Assembly: GCA_004794785.1 (NCBI GenBank) | Contig: SJOL01006420.1 | Coordinates: 6,435 to 70,434 of the forward strand | Length of the DNA stretch: 64,000 bases | Reading direction: 5' to 3' | From: Opisthorchis felineus | Lineage: Eukaryota; Platyhelminthes; Trematoda; Opisthorchiida; Opisthorchiidae | Shown here: in pieces, positions 1 through 12,786 of the stretch | How positions within the stretch are numbered: the stretch's first letter is position 1 | How the letters are laid out: each line of letters begins with the position of its first letter | Program-made: the position numbers and the translations under genes | The notes under the pieces: model-generated | What the model was told of the DNA's origin: nothing | Databases searched by the model: none | What the model saw: only the letters and a program-made list of their open reading frames with translations

Positions 1-510
1 CTGCGTACTCCAGATCGACAAGGCTCTCACCAGCAACAATTTGAACACCGGGGTTTTGAAGACCATCCAGCGTTCTCCTCATTATTTCATCAATGATGAA
101 GTTGAATAGGAATGGAGAGAGTGGACATCCTTGTCGGATACCACTTTTTGTAGGGAAGCTTTTCGAGAGCTCATCATACACTCTCACCCGCCCAGAAGTA
201 TGTGAATATAGGGATCGGATTATGTTTACAAACTTCTGTGGCATACCCTGTTGAGCAAGTGCAGTTAGCAGCAGTGACCGATCGACAGAATCGAACACAC
301 CCCTGAAGTCAAGGGATACCAAGATTGTGGGTCGTCTGTACATATGGCGTTGCTCTAACACCTGACGGAGTGTGAAGATGTGGTCAACGCAGCCTCTACC
401 CGGTCGAAATCCCGCTTGATTCTCACGGGTCACGGTTTCGCGTGCCACCGTTAGGCTACGAAGAATCAATGATGCCAGAAGCCTTGTCACAACAGGAGTC
501 AAACTAACAC
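1..510 (-). mobile_element. RTE-type non-LTR retrotransposon, reverse transcriptase fragment
   Basis: Read on the minus strand, this stretch is open from about 510 to the window edge and encodes the middle of a non-LTR reverse transcriptase. Visible blocks, in order, are QAGFRPGRGCVDH, a palm block SLDFRGVFDSVDR (usual form LDFxxAFDSVDR, so Ala is changed to Gly), and the thumb-side block SGIRQGCPLSPFLFN. The window ends just before the expected catalytic DD, at LVDLEYA. These blocks are those of the RTE/SR2 clade common in flukes. The continuous frame suggests a fairly young copy. It has no link to a host gene. Confidence 0.85.
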
Positions 511-1892
511 TACGAGATTGAAATACCTGCTACATAACCAGATATCCATTTTCTACTTCTCTCGTTACGAATTCGCCGACGCCATCCGATAACAAATCCG
601 GTCAGTTCAGTTCCGTTCGTTTTTTCGTTTAAAAAAACGTCTGCCGAAGTGCAGTGGCCCCAGATGCTACAGTTTCGTTCACCTGGGATAAAGGTAAATA
701 GGGAACGAGAGCTAAAGATACCCCCCCGCATTAGTTCAGTGTTCGAGCAGTAAAGGAATATAAACTAAGTGGGATTCGGGGGTTGAATATTGATTCCGAT
801 GTGTCAGTGTCTGTGGTGGCTGAAATATAACTGATGTAACAGCTACCGGCAACATGGTTCGAATGGGTAAGTAAGTAAGAACGAGCATGTGGATGAGAAG
901 AGGTAGCGCCAGTGGTGGCATGTTTGCACTCACTTGCTCCGCTGTGTGCAGCAAGTTAGGTGGTACTTGTGAGAGGACGAACACGAGCTAAGCAATTACG
1001 CGATACTAGACATGCAACTACAAATCTCATTTGGACAGAGTTTTTAAGACTTGAACATTCTTATCCATCCTCTTGGGCTTTCCTGGACGTTCTTGGAATA
1101 TTAAACAGCAATAAGCAAGCGCCGCAAAGTGGTTCCATAATTTCCGTACTAACCTTCCATTGGGTTTGGATAGAGAGCTTCGATACTTGACCAGACACTA
1201 CTCTCATGTTTCATCGTACGTATACATCGTTACACGTACCGTGCGGCGACCGATGTGATATGATATTCTTATTCCAGAGATTAATCCTGGCTGAAAGTCG
1301 TTCGTCCGTGGACTGGAGTACTCTCAAGGAGGATGATTAGGGTGCTCAAAAGCCTGATCACCAGGCAACGGTGGTTGGCGTGAATCTACCAGGGTAGTCC
1401 AGTTTTTAAGGAATGTCGCCATACATGTTCCGAACCCCAACCAGGAGGGCCAGGTGACTCTTAGTCTGACCTCTATTCATAAGTCATCCTGGTATATGAA
1501 ATCGCTAGTGCCACACGGATACCCCCACTGTGGCCGTAGGGGTCACATATGGGTCCAATCTGTTTGTGACGTGAGTCCGTTCATCCGAATTGTTCCCTTC
1601 AATGCGTAACTAACATCTCCCCACACTCGTGACAAGAGGATTTCGGAATACTACCCTGAGATCGCGAGTAGATTTGAAATCCAAGGATATCAACTACCGC
1701 CATCAGTGCGTAGCTGCACGTATTTTGAACATCATTTACTTAAACTTCGACAGCTTGTACCAACGTACAACATGTACACGGTTAATAGTGTATGACCTTG
1801 GCAGCCCTCCATTCATCGGTTCCGTCTTACACCCACTCTCACTCTGCAACAGTGTAAGCTCCCTCCACTGCATGGCTGTGTCTTTCCGGCGG
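511..1892. other. No gene seen
   Basis: Short random-looking frames only. I see no exon with splice sites and no recognisable repeat core, although the segment just before 1890 may be unrecognised repeat sequence. Confidence 0.4.
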
Positions 1893-2045
1893 TGAGATGG
1901 CTCAATGGTTAGAGCGCGAATTTACTGACCGGAAGGTTCGTGATTTGAACCCAACCTCTGCATCTCGACTTCTTCTGTCTAGGCTTGGGCAACCTGGCAG
2001 TATCCCAGCCCTCGTGCTTCCTTCGGGTGGCATCGTTCAGCTGTA
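1893..2045 (+). repeat. tRNA-derived SINE copy, left arm of an inverted pair
   Basis: The 5' end resembles a tRNA with a pol III A box (GGCTCAATGG) and a B box (GATTTGAACCC), followed by the family body ending in a serine-codon-like CCCTCGTGCTTCCTTCGGG stretch and a GGCATG block. The same family recurs at six other places in the window, so it is a dispersed SINE and not a functional tRNA. It lies tail to tail with the next copy. Confidence 0.85.
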
Positions 2046-2199
2046 ACACCCTTTCGGTGTCTAGCTGCCATGCCACACGAGGGCTGGGATGCTGCCAAGT
2101 TGCCCAAGCCTAGACAGGAGAAGTCGAGAGGCAGAGGTCGGGTCGGAACCAGGGACCTTTCGGTCAGTAAATTCGCACTCTAACCACTGAGCCATCTTG
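2036..2199 (-). repeat. tRNA-derived SINE copy, right arm of an inverted pair
   Basis: This is the reverse complement of the same SINE. On minus it starts with a degenerate A box (GGCTCAGTGGTTAG) and carries a B box changed to GGTTCCGACCC. It keeps the 3' part CGAAAGGGTGTTACAGCTG. Together with the copy before it, it makes a near-perfect hairpin with arms of about 150 bases. Confidence 0.85.
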
Positions 2200-3878
2200 C
2201 ACCGAAAGAGTGTTACAGCTGGACGGTTATGGTTATTATTATTATTCCTTTCCGTCAGCTTCTAGTTACGCTAGTGAGTTCAACTGGGTGATCGGTGAAT
2301 CTACACTTTTAGTCTTGTCACATGTCATTAGATTGCTATGCTTTATGCTTTGCATTTTAGCCGACTGCAAACCCATGCAGTCAGGGTTTTCATTGCCTGC
2401 CTAACTTCATTCCCGTACCATCGGCAATTAATGCCGTTTAATCCTACCATTTGGAGTCGTGAAATTATGTGAATAAAATGTTGAAACAACAGCTCTTGGA
2501 TGAAGACGAGTTTCAGTCCGATTTGGAGAGCGCTAGACAGTGTGCACAGGTAAGTATTCAGATGTAATTCCATTAGCAGCTGCCCTACCCGTTATCTACG
2601 GTTGCACTCTATCAAAAAGTCAGAAAGTACATATCTTTTTTGTCAAGTCTGATTCGTCTCTCATATCGACACTGTCAACTGGGCCAAAATAGTGATGGAA
2701 TGGGAGTAGCTTCGGTTGAAGTTGAGCTATGCTCACTGTTATATGGTTCACTTGTTTTTTCGCACGTGTATCTCCGGGACGACACAACCTTCCCTCATTG
2801 TCTAGGCTTCTCTGTACGTCTGACCGTTTGTTGATGCAAAGCCTTAGACTAGTTAATGTCTGAAACTGTTTACCGTTTTGATTTCATTCATAAGATTGCC
2901 TGTTCATGTATAGGATCTCTGTTTGTAGTAACTGGCCATTGTTGAAGACTGTATTTTTTCACGTGAAGCCGTATATGCTTTTTTAAAAATGATGACCTGG
3001 CAGGAATCTTGATGTGCCCAAAAAGTCAAGGTTGACTTGGTATCAGAGAGGTGTGGAAATCGCCGGATTTCACGGGAGGAGTTGGGTCCCCCTAGGGCAC
3101 AGTCCTCCTTAGATTTATAGGGAGACACGTTTATTTTTCCGCCCAGTCATCAGGACGTTGTGGAGACGCCTTAGGAAAAAGCCCGAACGTCTGATGATGG
3201 AAAAAAACGCCACAACGATCGCTGAGAAAACCGTTGAAAAATGCCCGCTCCAATGAATGTTGTCTATGAACTGAATTATCTTTGCAATCTTGACGCACAT
3301 TCCGCAACTTCGCTGGAATAATTGTCTAAATTGTGACGTGCGGGCTAATTTAGACCAGGCGCCGCTGCTGAATTGCCATGAACCTGTTAACTAAAGCCCA
3401 CAACAGAAGGCGATTACCGGAGACATTATTGTTGCAAAGGCACGCGTTATAGACTGGTTGTACTGCACTTCGTTTGAGCCAGGCCTGTTCACTTGTGATT
3501 ATTTGAACAAACGTCCGCTGTCAGATATTATGTTACTGTAGGCGAATCAAAAAGTTGTTGATCATCAAGCAGTCCCTCACCTATGTGGCATGTTCTGCTT
3601 CACCTTTACTCTTGAACGTCTATCGTTCACCCGCGTTTCAGGCACCCTGCCGTCGTGTTGCTGATCACTGTTCCAGCCTATTGGACGCACTTATCATTTT
3701 CAAGACCTGGTTTATTCAAAGACAAGGAGAACTGAGCGCAACTAACCACCAACAGCATTCAATAACAGATGGTGTTCACTCTTCTGTCATTCCATTTGAT
3801 CAAACCAACGGTAATACGTTGCCTCATTGTTCACGTTCTCTTGCCGCTACAAATGGTCCTATCGAGTCCTGTAGTGCA
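2200..3878. other. No gene supported
   Basis: No exon is supported. The frame of the following gene is open from about 3555, so part of 3555-3878 may be its 5' leader or an earlier exon, but there is no in-frame ATG before 3879. Confidence 0.4.
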
Positions 3879-6800
3879 ATGGAAACGGCTAACATGGCGT
3901 CTGCGGTGGTATTGCGTGAACGCGACTGGGCTTTATCGCGTATGCGGCGGATGGAAAATCAGGTGAGCCGCCTCCGTAGTGCGTGCCTCGCGATGCGTGT
4001 CCAACTGGAGGCCGGACTTCGCCACAAAATGGAAGCGGACCAAGTGAAACGGGAACTAGAAATGACGCTTGTAGGTTTTGCCAGTCGATTTTGTTTTGCT
4101 CACTGTAGCGATGCATGAAGTTACATCAGTAACCTAACGTGGTTTAGTACCACACTACTCAATCTACATTCAGTACCATCATCTCCAAACTGTTTTTTTT
4201 TTCGCGCAGTGCACCTCTAACTACTCAACCGGGAAAAAGTTTTCACTTATGAGTACAATAGAGTTTTCACATGTGAAGTATGACTTTTTCAACCGCAGGC
4301 ATAACCTTTAGATAGAGTTTGATCCAGTCAAGCTTCCTGAATTAGCGGACGAACCGACGCTACCTACATGGAAGGTCTGTATCTCGGAGGATTATACAAC
4401 ACTTACTTCTACCACGTTCACCGGGATGATATACTTTAGTGGCTGGTTTTTGACGGAGACGTTTCATCTCTCCTAAGAAGCGGTGATAGTTGCTGACTGG
4501 TCTGCAAAATGTTAAAACAAAAAGACAAAGAAACAGCTGCTAGAGTTGAAGCAGCATTTGGGTTTTGCGGTGGCATACGTTTAGCTGGTTGCAGTTTTTC
4601 AGTTGAGAATTACGCTTGCTTCTAAGCGCTATAGCTTTGTTCCCCGAGGATAAAGAGACCAGCCGGGCGTTATAAGCAACCACCTGATCAGGTCATTGAC
4701 TTCCTGATACAATTACTGTGGTGTGTATTGGGATAATAATAATGATAATAGTAATCGTTCAGCTGGAACACCCGGAGGAAGCACGAGGGCTGAGGTTGCT
4801 CAAGCCTAGACAGCAGCAGTCGAGATGCAGAGGTCGGGTTCGAACCACGGATCCTCCGGTCAGTAAGTTCGCGCCTTAATGACTGAATTATCTACAGTAT
4901 TGGGATAGGTGTGACTTGAAGGCGGTAATCTGAATGCTGCAGCCGTATTCGCTGCATGATTAGGTGGTTCCCATCAGTTTCACCGACTGTTGATTGTATT
5001 ACCCTGGCATTCCTAAGCACCGACGTGACAGAACTCACAAGGTAGGACCTTCATTCGTCGACATACTGGGTTGTTTCCATCTTGCATATAGAGCTGGGTT
5101 TTTAGGGTTCTGCAAATCAGACGTCCTTCTGACACGGAATGTGACCAACTAGGACATCGTACCCAATGGGAACTTATTATCACTGTTGTGGACAAGTTGT
5201 TTCTTCCGAAAGTCATTTGAAATCTCAAAACCTACTGATTGAGTCTTCCCGTGAGGCCTAGACAATGCTTCGAAGACAGTGACGTTCAAGCACAGAATCT
5301 TCTTTGTATATTCTGCGTTCGGTGGTCTGGCTCTTTGGATCACACTACAGAGCAGCAGTCGTTGTTAGTAACAAGTAAATGTCACACCACTGCCACAAGT
5401 TTCCGAAGATCATTGAATCTTTCGCCTCTGTGCGGTAATTAGTGAGGCTTCATAGGCGGATTGACTCATCTGAAAAGATGCGCTTCGAATTCGATCCTAC
5501 TCAACTTTATCGTTTGACGGACATTCTAAACCACGTGACCCTATGGTCAGTTCACTTACAATGACTTAATTATGATTAATCTTGCTTAAGACGAGTACTA
5601 TCATCAATGTTATTGTGTCTGTGTGTAAACGCCTCCAAAGTAGTTGTTGGACCCACATAAAGGAAAATCAAGTATGTTGTCCGTATGGAGGAAGAGTGAA
5701 TTAGCTGAGCATCACCTCACAGCATTGTGTGGGAAACTGTACCGTGAGATCCATAAGAGTGCAGTTTAAGTTCATCAGTTTCGAAACAACAACTGTGGTG
5801 TGCTCATTGACTCTGTTTACTAGAACTAAAATGGCCGCCTAGATGCTCAACTTGAATCAAAGGCTACTTAGAATGCAAGCTCAACGAAATTTTGATGGTT
5901 CTGAAGCGTTGTCCGTGCCGTGCGACTGAGATATTGGTACAAATGGCCCAGAGTTAGACAAACCGAATAGAAAGCCAGCAAAGTTACGTGGTCGGCGTTC
6001 ACTTATCGCGCATGTGGTTTGCACAGTTTCCCATCGAAAAACAAATTCTTTTGTGCGAACTAGTCAGCACACACTAGCTTCCAAGGAACTCAAGGGTAAG
6101 ACTTCCCGTTTTAGCCCAAGGCTGGAAGCTCACGGACGACCCAATCACTAGGAGACGTCAGCAGTAGGCACAGTTAGGTCTCGTACCTTATGACTGCCTT
6201 TTTCTTACTACAACCCTGTTGATTTCTTCTTTTAAACAGAGAACTGTAGGTCACTATGAGAATATCATTTCCGAAGGCAATCGTCTACGAGAAGATTTAC
6301 GAACAGAGCTAACAAGAGTTCGCAAAGAGATGTCCGTTGCTCGTTCACGTATGGCACCAAATTCTGCAAATAGCTGTGTCGGAAGTCGCTCTGCTGCGAT
6401 TCGAATGCATGACCATCCTTCGGACTCTTCCGAGCGAGCTGATTCATTGGCTACATCAATGATGGCGGCACTGGGTGATACGCAGTCATCATCAACAGTT
6501 GAACTACGGACCATCGTTGAACGACAGACTAGATGGATAGAGACAATGAATACTGAGACGAAAGAACTCAGGGAGAATATACGTGCGCTCTCCGAAAAGG
6601 TAAGATATATCAAACTGGCTGTTTGTTTTCCAGAGTTATGGCTCGGGTTATGCCCGTTCTCTATGCGGACAAGTCGAATTGTGCCATCTTACCATTTTTA
6701 CTTATCTTTCAATAGGACTCTGAGCAAACAAAGATGATAGATACTCTTCGTACAACTGTGCGAGATGTGATGAATCGCATCTCTGCCCTGGGCTACAAAC

Positions 6801-9800
6801 GGCGAAAGTTATCCTCTAGCCCCTTTGGATCCATCCTAGATTTTCGCTGGTTATCAAGTCTGGCAGCTCACCTACATTTGGAGATACCAGAAAATCTGGC
6901 GGATATTGCAGTGGAACACAACCCAAAGCAAAGTGCAGTTGTCACAACAGAAGCGGCCTCTTATGGCCAATCAGCACAACCTACTACGCGGTGCAAACGC
7001 AGGCTTCGACCTGAATTGGACAAGTCAAAGCCGGAACCCCCAAAGAAAACTACGAAGATAGAAGTACCCAGTCCAGCTAAAGTGGATTTGGATGAATACA
7101 TGGAAAGTCAGTCCTCTTCCATTAGTGATGCCGAGTCGGTGCCGTCATCTGCGTTTCACGGATCTAAACTTCTGGAGGATGTCTTGTCAGAATTGCATCA
7201 CCTCGAGAGTGAGTTATTTTTCCTTTGCGTTTTTGTCTTCTCGGCATACGGTCCAATAAACTTTTTATCCAAAGACATCATTTTTGGGACCTGTCTGCCC
7301 TGTGCATAGTTGTTCAGAGTATATTTCATCTCCAAGGTAGTCTGATACTGCTCTTAGTTACCATGTTATCCCGGTTGGACCGAATAGACTAGTCCATTCG
7401 TTTTTCCGTTTCAAAGGTGATCCACCCTTGTTACTGGTTCCGAATGAACCGTCTCCTAGTAAGAAACATGTTCCTGACTTGAAAAGCGTTATCGACTCTC
7501 CTCTGGCCAGTCCTACCTCCTCGCGGACACTACGAAAACGGCGCAACTCTCGTCTGATCTCTGACTCTTCAGACGTACAGCAGGTTCGCGCCGCTAGTCC
7601 AACAGTCACCCTATCCTCATCCAAAACGCATAAGCTTCTGTTACCAGAATTAAGCACTTCCATCAAACGTACCGGTTCGCCTCCAGTTGATGGCACTGCT
7701 CTGGCTGACCGAACATCTCCACTATTGCTCGGTAAGTTCCTGGTGTACTGATTGGCTGTGTTCTTCCCCTTAACAGGGACTTTGTTGACTCAAGATAGAT
7801 TTGTCAATGCTATCAGACTGAACAGCACTGTGCAGCCATTGGGGAGTTGTCGAGAGTACGTCTTCTCTAAGAGTTCTGGTGGGATTCGCTCTTGCACTCG
7901 TTACAAACAGCAATTAACGCAGTTTTTACCCCCCCCCCCAGAAGCACAGCCAACTACACGATCGAAAGGATATTGCTCCGTGTTTTACGTTGCGATAAGT
8001 TAGTGGATTCGGAGAAACGAGCGATCCGTAATGTTCCAGACTCGCAGTGAGAACTAGTCATCGAGGTCTTTTTACGCTCTCTTTGAGAGAACAAGCCTTG
8101 ATCCTTTTATTTGTAGCATTCCCTCCGTACTTCTTAGATAGACACCAACTGACACCAGGGAGAATTCATCTAAGAATCGTCCCATCGACTTATCGGAAAC
8201 TGGGCAACAGCAAGCACGTAGAGTCTGTAACATCAGTCATTTTGTTGACCCTTTTGCAACAAGATAGTAAATTCAAGAGTAAAACCAGTGAAAAATCCAA
8301 AATGCTTTTGCTTCTGATTGTGATATCCACGATAAACTGCCCACCGATTTTGCCACTGTTGGATGACCTAGTTCGTCCAGGCTTTTCACACAAAATGACC
8401 TTTCACGTGACAGTCTAGATAAAGGGTATTCAGGAACTTGTTGAAACCTAGCTGTACTTCAAACGTCAAACCTCAGGATTTAGGCAGATCGGTCTGTTTT
8501 TTTTTCAAGGCAGAGAGGAAACATGTTCTTTATGCTGGATTTATGACCTTAGTGAGACTTTTATTCCACTGTCGAATCGGTTTGGCCGTGAAAACACCCA
8601 TTTGGGTTATCCGGGTGTGTTTAGAAAATCGCCTCTTATATTTTACTGGTGAAGTAAGCGTACAACGTATCAAGATGGTAACAAGTATCCATGAGATGCT
8701 AGGACCAGGGTTGTCCAAACACAGCTTCGGGATATTATTAACTTGGCTAACCGGGCCTCGTATTTTGCTACTTCATAGAGTTGTCCTCAATAACTGAACC
8801 GTCAAACGATGAGGAGAATACTGTGGCCACCTCAACAGTTGAATCTTCACCTCTCCCTATCCACATCCCCGCGCCAACCCAAGGGCCGCGAACGCGACGA
8901 AGCAACAGAAATGTCTCTGATACTGTCCCTGATACTAAGCGCATTGTTCGAAAGCTGTCTGAGTCCAGCGAGGATGCAAGCATCACAGTTCCCACCAGAC
9001 GTCGCAAGCTACGCTCTTTGAAAGGTGCTCCACTTGAAGCCACTGAATTGGCCTCATTGGTACAGCATGATGCTGAATCTCTCTCCCAACCTCGTGAGTC
9101 TCCAGTGGATTACTCGTCTAATCTGTTTTACCAGTTCCAAGTGGGACGCAATTCCTCAGTGCATTAATCAGTCCGTTTTAGCTCAATTACCAAAAGTTAT
9201 GCCCCAGGTTGACCAGTTTTCTCGCATAATGTCAGCTTCCACCGCTGGATATTTCCATTGCCCACTATCACTCCGTCACTAACTTCAGTTGTTTGTCCTC
9301 TTCACCATAAAATGAACCTAGTCAAGCCATCTGTCTATTTCAGAAGCATAACCAGTATGCAGCCAACTGATGTAGTATAGCTTAGCTATGTCCAGGCTTA
9401 GAAAAGAGCAATCAGTAGGTCAGTTGTACTTGGACTTTACCCTCTTCTCCGGGTAATGGATCCTGTAACAACTGTCTCCCCATCAGTTTTCTACCCTAAT
9501 TTATGATCGTTTGTATTTCACCCTGTCTCCTCAGTCACGAGGGTTGTCAAACGAACGCCGCCTGAAGGAGAACCTACAGAAACTTCAAAGAGCCGTGTTC
9601 GTCCTCGACGTACTGAGAATACTGCTGTGTCCCAAGCCCATCTAAACTCTACTCTGAGTCCGCCGTCATCCACCACAGTTCCGGATGTTCGTCCTTTTGT
9701 TCCATGTGGTTCGAAACGACCACCAAGACGTTCTGCTGCCACAGACGTAATCGCCGATGAATCTATTGCTACGAGGGTTCTCACTTGCCCAGCAGGCTAT

Positions 9801-12737
9801 ACCCGCAAATCACGTTCCAAGGTTCAGATTTCATCTGCAACCACAAAAAAAGATGAAATAGAGGATGAAAATACTCCTAGTCTTCTGTCCCTCTTACAGT
9901 CTGCTTATTCGCCCAACACTATTGCCTGGTTTGACCACATCACGTCTGAGACGATAACAAATGAAGCATCTGTTAGTGATCCGGTTACCGCGAACCAACT
10001 TCCGCCGATGCATGTTCATGACTTTTCACAATCCCGCTCGCCACCTGTGTCCACGGGCGACCAACAGCAACATTCCTCTGACAGTTCTTCTCATTTGACC
10101 ACTGACTCGGCTGTGAAAGCGATACCTCAACAAGAACCTGTTGCTACTGCGCTCGACTTGAATTCATCTCTCCAGACATCCTGCAGTGACTATCTCCTTT
10201 GTTCAGCAAGTAACGGGTCTCCTGCTACATTAGCGCAGTGTCTGTCAAATTTGCCACTCACCAACAGTTTGGATATAGTATGGTTAACGTTCCTTGATGT
10301 GGCTCACCATGATAGGGGTAAGGATTCGGAGCTGAGAGAGGTTAAATTTGTCAATCTGTGCCTAGCCTTAAGATCACAGCTGTCTGTTCGTCAGCTTAGT
10401 GACTGGCTCTTATCTCATACTGACCATTTTCGTTCACCCATCCAAACGGCTGCCGCGGTCAAATGTGTCTATCGATTGTTTTCCGTAGACCGATCTGCGG
10501 AAGCCACTAGCTACTCGCGAGTATATCTTACTCGCCTCCTGCAAAGTCTGGCCAACAGCAACGTTGACCAGTTTCTTCTCATCTCATTGCCGTATATAGT
10601 GGATGAGTGTCATGCCATTTTCAGTGACCTTTGGCCCGGGCTGGAGCCACTGAGAGACGCAGCGGCGTCACAGTTCTATCATCCAGTAGCGGATCCACAG
10701 TCTTTTTCCTTCCTAATTGCCACCATGCAAGCACTCTTAGCTTGGCAAGAAGCTAGAGTTATGCGATTCCAAACCGTAATCAAGCAGAATAAGGAGAAAC
10801 AACCGATGGATATTCAGGCTATTTTAACTAGACTCCATACAAATGGTTGGCTTCCTGGACAACCTTTAGATTCTGGTCGACCGACAGGTTTAACTAGTTT
10901 GGCCCTATCACAACAGAATCATCGATTGCGACGCTTGGCACTTCGCCTAGTCGATGCGTGTCTGCAACTACAGCGAACTGAGGGTAGTAGTTCCATCACC
11001 ATGGCGAATACCGGACCAACTCCAGAGATTCAAGAAGCTGCTTGGTCACTACACCTTCTGATTTCTGCCATGGCTTTTGTAGTTGGGGAAGAGGCAATCA
11101 TTGACAACGAAGAGGATGTCCAAGATTGTATTTGTGAACTTGGAGGTTCGACCAGTACGCATCAGCGAAAACGTCGGAATCGACAAACACATCGTCAACT
11201 ACGACAAGGCTTACTAGGATGGCTACTCACCGGGCGTCTTCTCCCTTGGTTAACAAAACAAGCGAAGTAAGTCAACCGGAGCCATCTGTACATTCTCTGT
11301 TTAGTGTGAAAGTTTTTATATCTACTTGCAACTTGTTAGTAGTATAGCGCTGTGGAGAATTTCACGGCGACTCGGAACAGGAAACACCGGTTTCACATGA
11401 CCGATGTGAGGTAATTTCTATTTCGTTAATGACTGTATGAAAATTCATTTGATCATGCTTTTGTCCAACAGTTATGTCTCCAGCTTACAGGTAAACGGCC
11501 TTGATGGAATCTTTATTAGAGAAAGATGAGTAACTTAGTGGTCGGAAGTGCAGACTGTTTCAATCAGTATCTGACAGAACTGAAAGAATGGACTTTTTGA
11601 TTGACATTATAACCCCTTGTCGGGTTGTATGGTCGTGAAAGCGAAAGCTACCTGGGATTTCTGAACTACACAACAAATAGGCCTTTCGAAAGACTCCTTT
11701 AGTTGTTGGTTATAATTTCATTTAGCATTATACACAGACTTAGATCTCGGTGGTTGCAGTAGCTGGATGTCTCAATTCAGCCCTGATTATTGCTCCAAAA
11801 GTCAAACGGTGGTTTCTTTCATGGGAATCACGCCGAGACCAGTACCGGCGCACATCTGCTGATTGGAAGAAGTCAAAACAGCTTCAAACGCCTTAAAAGA
11901 ACCAATACCTGACGATAATGATAAGAACGAGGGCGGGAATAATTAGAACCACAGTGTAACCAAATATACTGGTTGTTTTTCAGACTTTTATGAGACAATC
12001 ACTTTTTGACCAGTTTCAAGCGTTTCAAAGTTGATTTGGAACTAGGTACTGTTCTTAGGCGTAGCACGCTACTCATAAGGTTGCTGAAAACTCTTCGACA
12101 GCCCACGACCGGCTTCGTCCTTCCCCTTCGGACTCATCAGGTAGGTACAGTCTCCAACTTTCCGTCATTCTTATGTTCTACTATCCTGTTTTGCGTTAAT
12201 TAGGCTGTGTGTATACCCAGCAGGCTGTACAACCTGTCCTCTAGTCCAAAAGGGATACATGCACATGCTGCACTTCGCGTAGCCCGGGTGAAAACTTGCA
12301 GAAAAGGTTCGTTCATCAACACGCATTTCACGACTCTCCAGGGATCCTCCAGAGAGTGTTCGTTGGAAGTATAAATCCTTCTCAGATTACCATGTTTGAT
12401 GTAAGTGAGTGCTCCTTTTAATTAAGTTTCATTTCCTCGAGACTGTTTTCAGAAAGTAAAACCACTGGTAGTAGCATGACGAAGCTGCCTCATAAGGAAT
12501 CTCAGATTAAAAACTGTGTTCAAGAGTTTCTGAGTCAATTGAGGCTACCCTTAGTCTTCCGCCTTTATGGTGCCAAGTATGTACGACAAGACCCTGAAAA
12601 GTGTAGCTGGGTAAGCTCTTTCACATGTATTCACGAATTACTCTGTTTCCGAGGGTCCAGTGTAAACATTCTATCATGCGCTGATGAGTAACTTGTGAAA
12701 AGTAACTTGCCGAAAAGTTGTTAATTGTGCAGTAGCG

Positions 12738-12786
<49 letters not shown>

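Noticed and set aside
1893..1965. Possible tRNA gene
   Set aside because: The A/B boxes belong to a SINE repeated seven times with a common 3' body; no proper cloverleaf with acceptor stem could be made.
7929..7941. Poly-C run, and another at 22188-22197
   Set aside because: Short homopolymers inside introns, probably mutational or assembly noise; no function inferred.
11990..12203. 65-codon ORF as a host exon
   Set aside because: It is the PLE terminal repeat read in one frame; the same peptide appears antisense at 60.9-61.1 kb.
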